Shown here one piece after another: positions 63,745-64,000 of a DNA stretch of 64,000 bases. The stretch spans positions 1 through 64,000 of the forward strand of contig NZ_CCDM010000005.1 of NCBI RefSeq assembly GCF_000750635.1, in the 5' to 3' direction. The notes below the pieces were generated by a model. It was given only the letters and a program-made list of their open reading frames with translations. It was not told the origin of the DNA and did no database searches. Origin of the DNA: Oceanobacillus jeddahensis (GTDB lineage: Bacteria > Bacillota > Bacilli > Bacillales > Amphibacillaceae). The translations under genes and the position numbers were made by a program. The stretch's first letter is position 1. Each line of letters starts with the position of its first letter.

Positions 63745-64000
63745 GCATAAAAATTAGCGAAACTCCTTATAAGGAACGAATTGGGCAAGGTATTGACAAT
63801 GATTTTATGAGACAAGCAGTTTCTTCTGCACAAGGAAGATTTCGGAACGGCCGCTTAACGCAGGCAGAAGAGCTGGGTAATTGGGAAGATTGGCGTCAGC
63901 TTGGTTCAGAAATCCGTTCTCACACATTAGAAAACATTGATTACTATTTATATCAGCTTAGTGAAGAAGTAGAAAAGCGTGGCGGAAATGTATTTTTTGC
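63741..64000 (+). CDS. lutB: L-lactate oxidation iron-sulfur protein LutB (5' part)
   Basis: First 86 codons, cut by the window end. [20 protein letters not shown] and [20 protein letters not shown] are typical of the LutB N-terminus; the ferredoxin-like and DUF162 parts lie beyond. AAGGAGG 8-9 bases before ATG, within the end of lutA. Confidence 0.9.
   Translation, partial: MSIKISETPYKERIGQGIDNDFMRQAVSSAQGRFRNGRLTQAEELGNWEDWRQLGSEIRSHTLENIDYYLYQLSEEVEKRGGNVFF

Overview
This window is chromosomal DNA from a low-GC Bacillaceae bacterium, most like Oceanobacillus or Virgibacillus. The grounds are AAGGAGG-type ribosome sites with TTG/GTG starts, a class III fructose-bisphosphatase, S-box and cobalamin riboswitches, lutABC, and EutVW-type antitermination. 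No rRNA, tRNA, CRISPR array or prophage was seen.

Layout. 0.26-3.9 kb (minus): phosphonate ABC transporter phnD-phnC-phnE-phnE. 4.2-12.9 kb: a probable sigma-54-controlled catabolic island with two creatinase-like M24 proteins, a metal-dependent amidohydrolase, a Na+/solute symporter and, convergent to them, a PAS/AAA+ activator. Two -24/-12 promoters can be read directly. 13.6-15.6 kb: fbp. 15.7-31.6 kb: a complete ethanolamine-utilisation microcompartment locus. It opens with a cobalamin-riboswitch RNA that carries its own ANTAR-type double hairpin (like Enterococcus EutX and Listeria Rli55), followed by eutG, eutVW, eutABC, shell genes (eutL, eutK-like, two eutM, eutN, eutS), PduL-type eutD, eutH, eutP, a 68-residue protein, eutE and a malate dehydrogenase. 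The leaders of eutG, eutV and eutA each show hexaloop hairpins overlapping a terminator.

31.7-36.2 kb: two tandem NimT/CynX-type transporters, DinB, a zinc-ribbon protein and a GNAT with an ATA at its expected start. 36.3-37.7 kb: an intact IS256-family element with an 8-bp target duplication. 37.7-44.0 kb (minus): an ascorbate-type PTS (IIA, IIB, IIC) with a PFK homologue, a class II aldolase, a TPR protein and a PRD regulator. 44.1-47.0 kb: kinase-like protein, GNAT, YitT, two small membrane proteins. 47.3-50.6 kb: a SAM-riboswitch operon for methionine or methyl metabolism. 50.7-56.2 kb: phosphatase, NIF3-like protein, an RsgA paralogue behind a leader peptide and terminator, two SDRs, an Rpn-type nuclease. 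56.9-61.5 kb: TetR with a divergent MmpL plus secreted coiled-coil partner. 62.0-64.0 kb: lutR, lutA and the start of lutB.

A dispersed structured repeat with paired ACTCCC/GGGAG hairpins recurs in intergenic space in at least three near-full and several partial or diverged copies. The eut genes form one system: EutH brings in ethanolamine, EutBC (reactivated by EutA) makes acetaldehyde and ammonia inside the shell, EutG makes ethanol, EutE and EutD make acetyl phosphate, and EutW/EutV plus the B12-sensing RNA license expression only when both substrate and cofactor are present.
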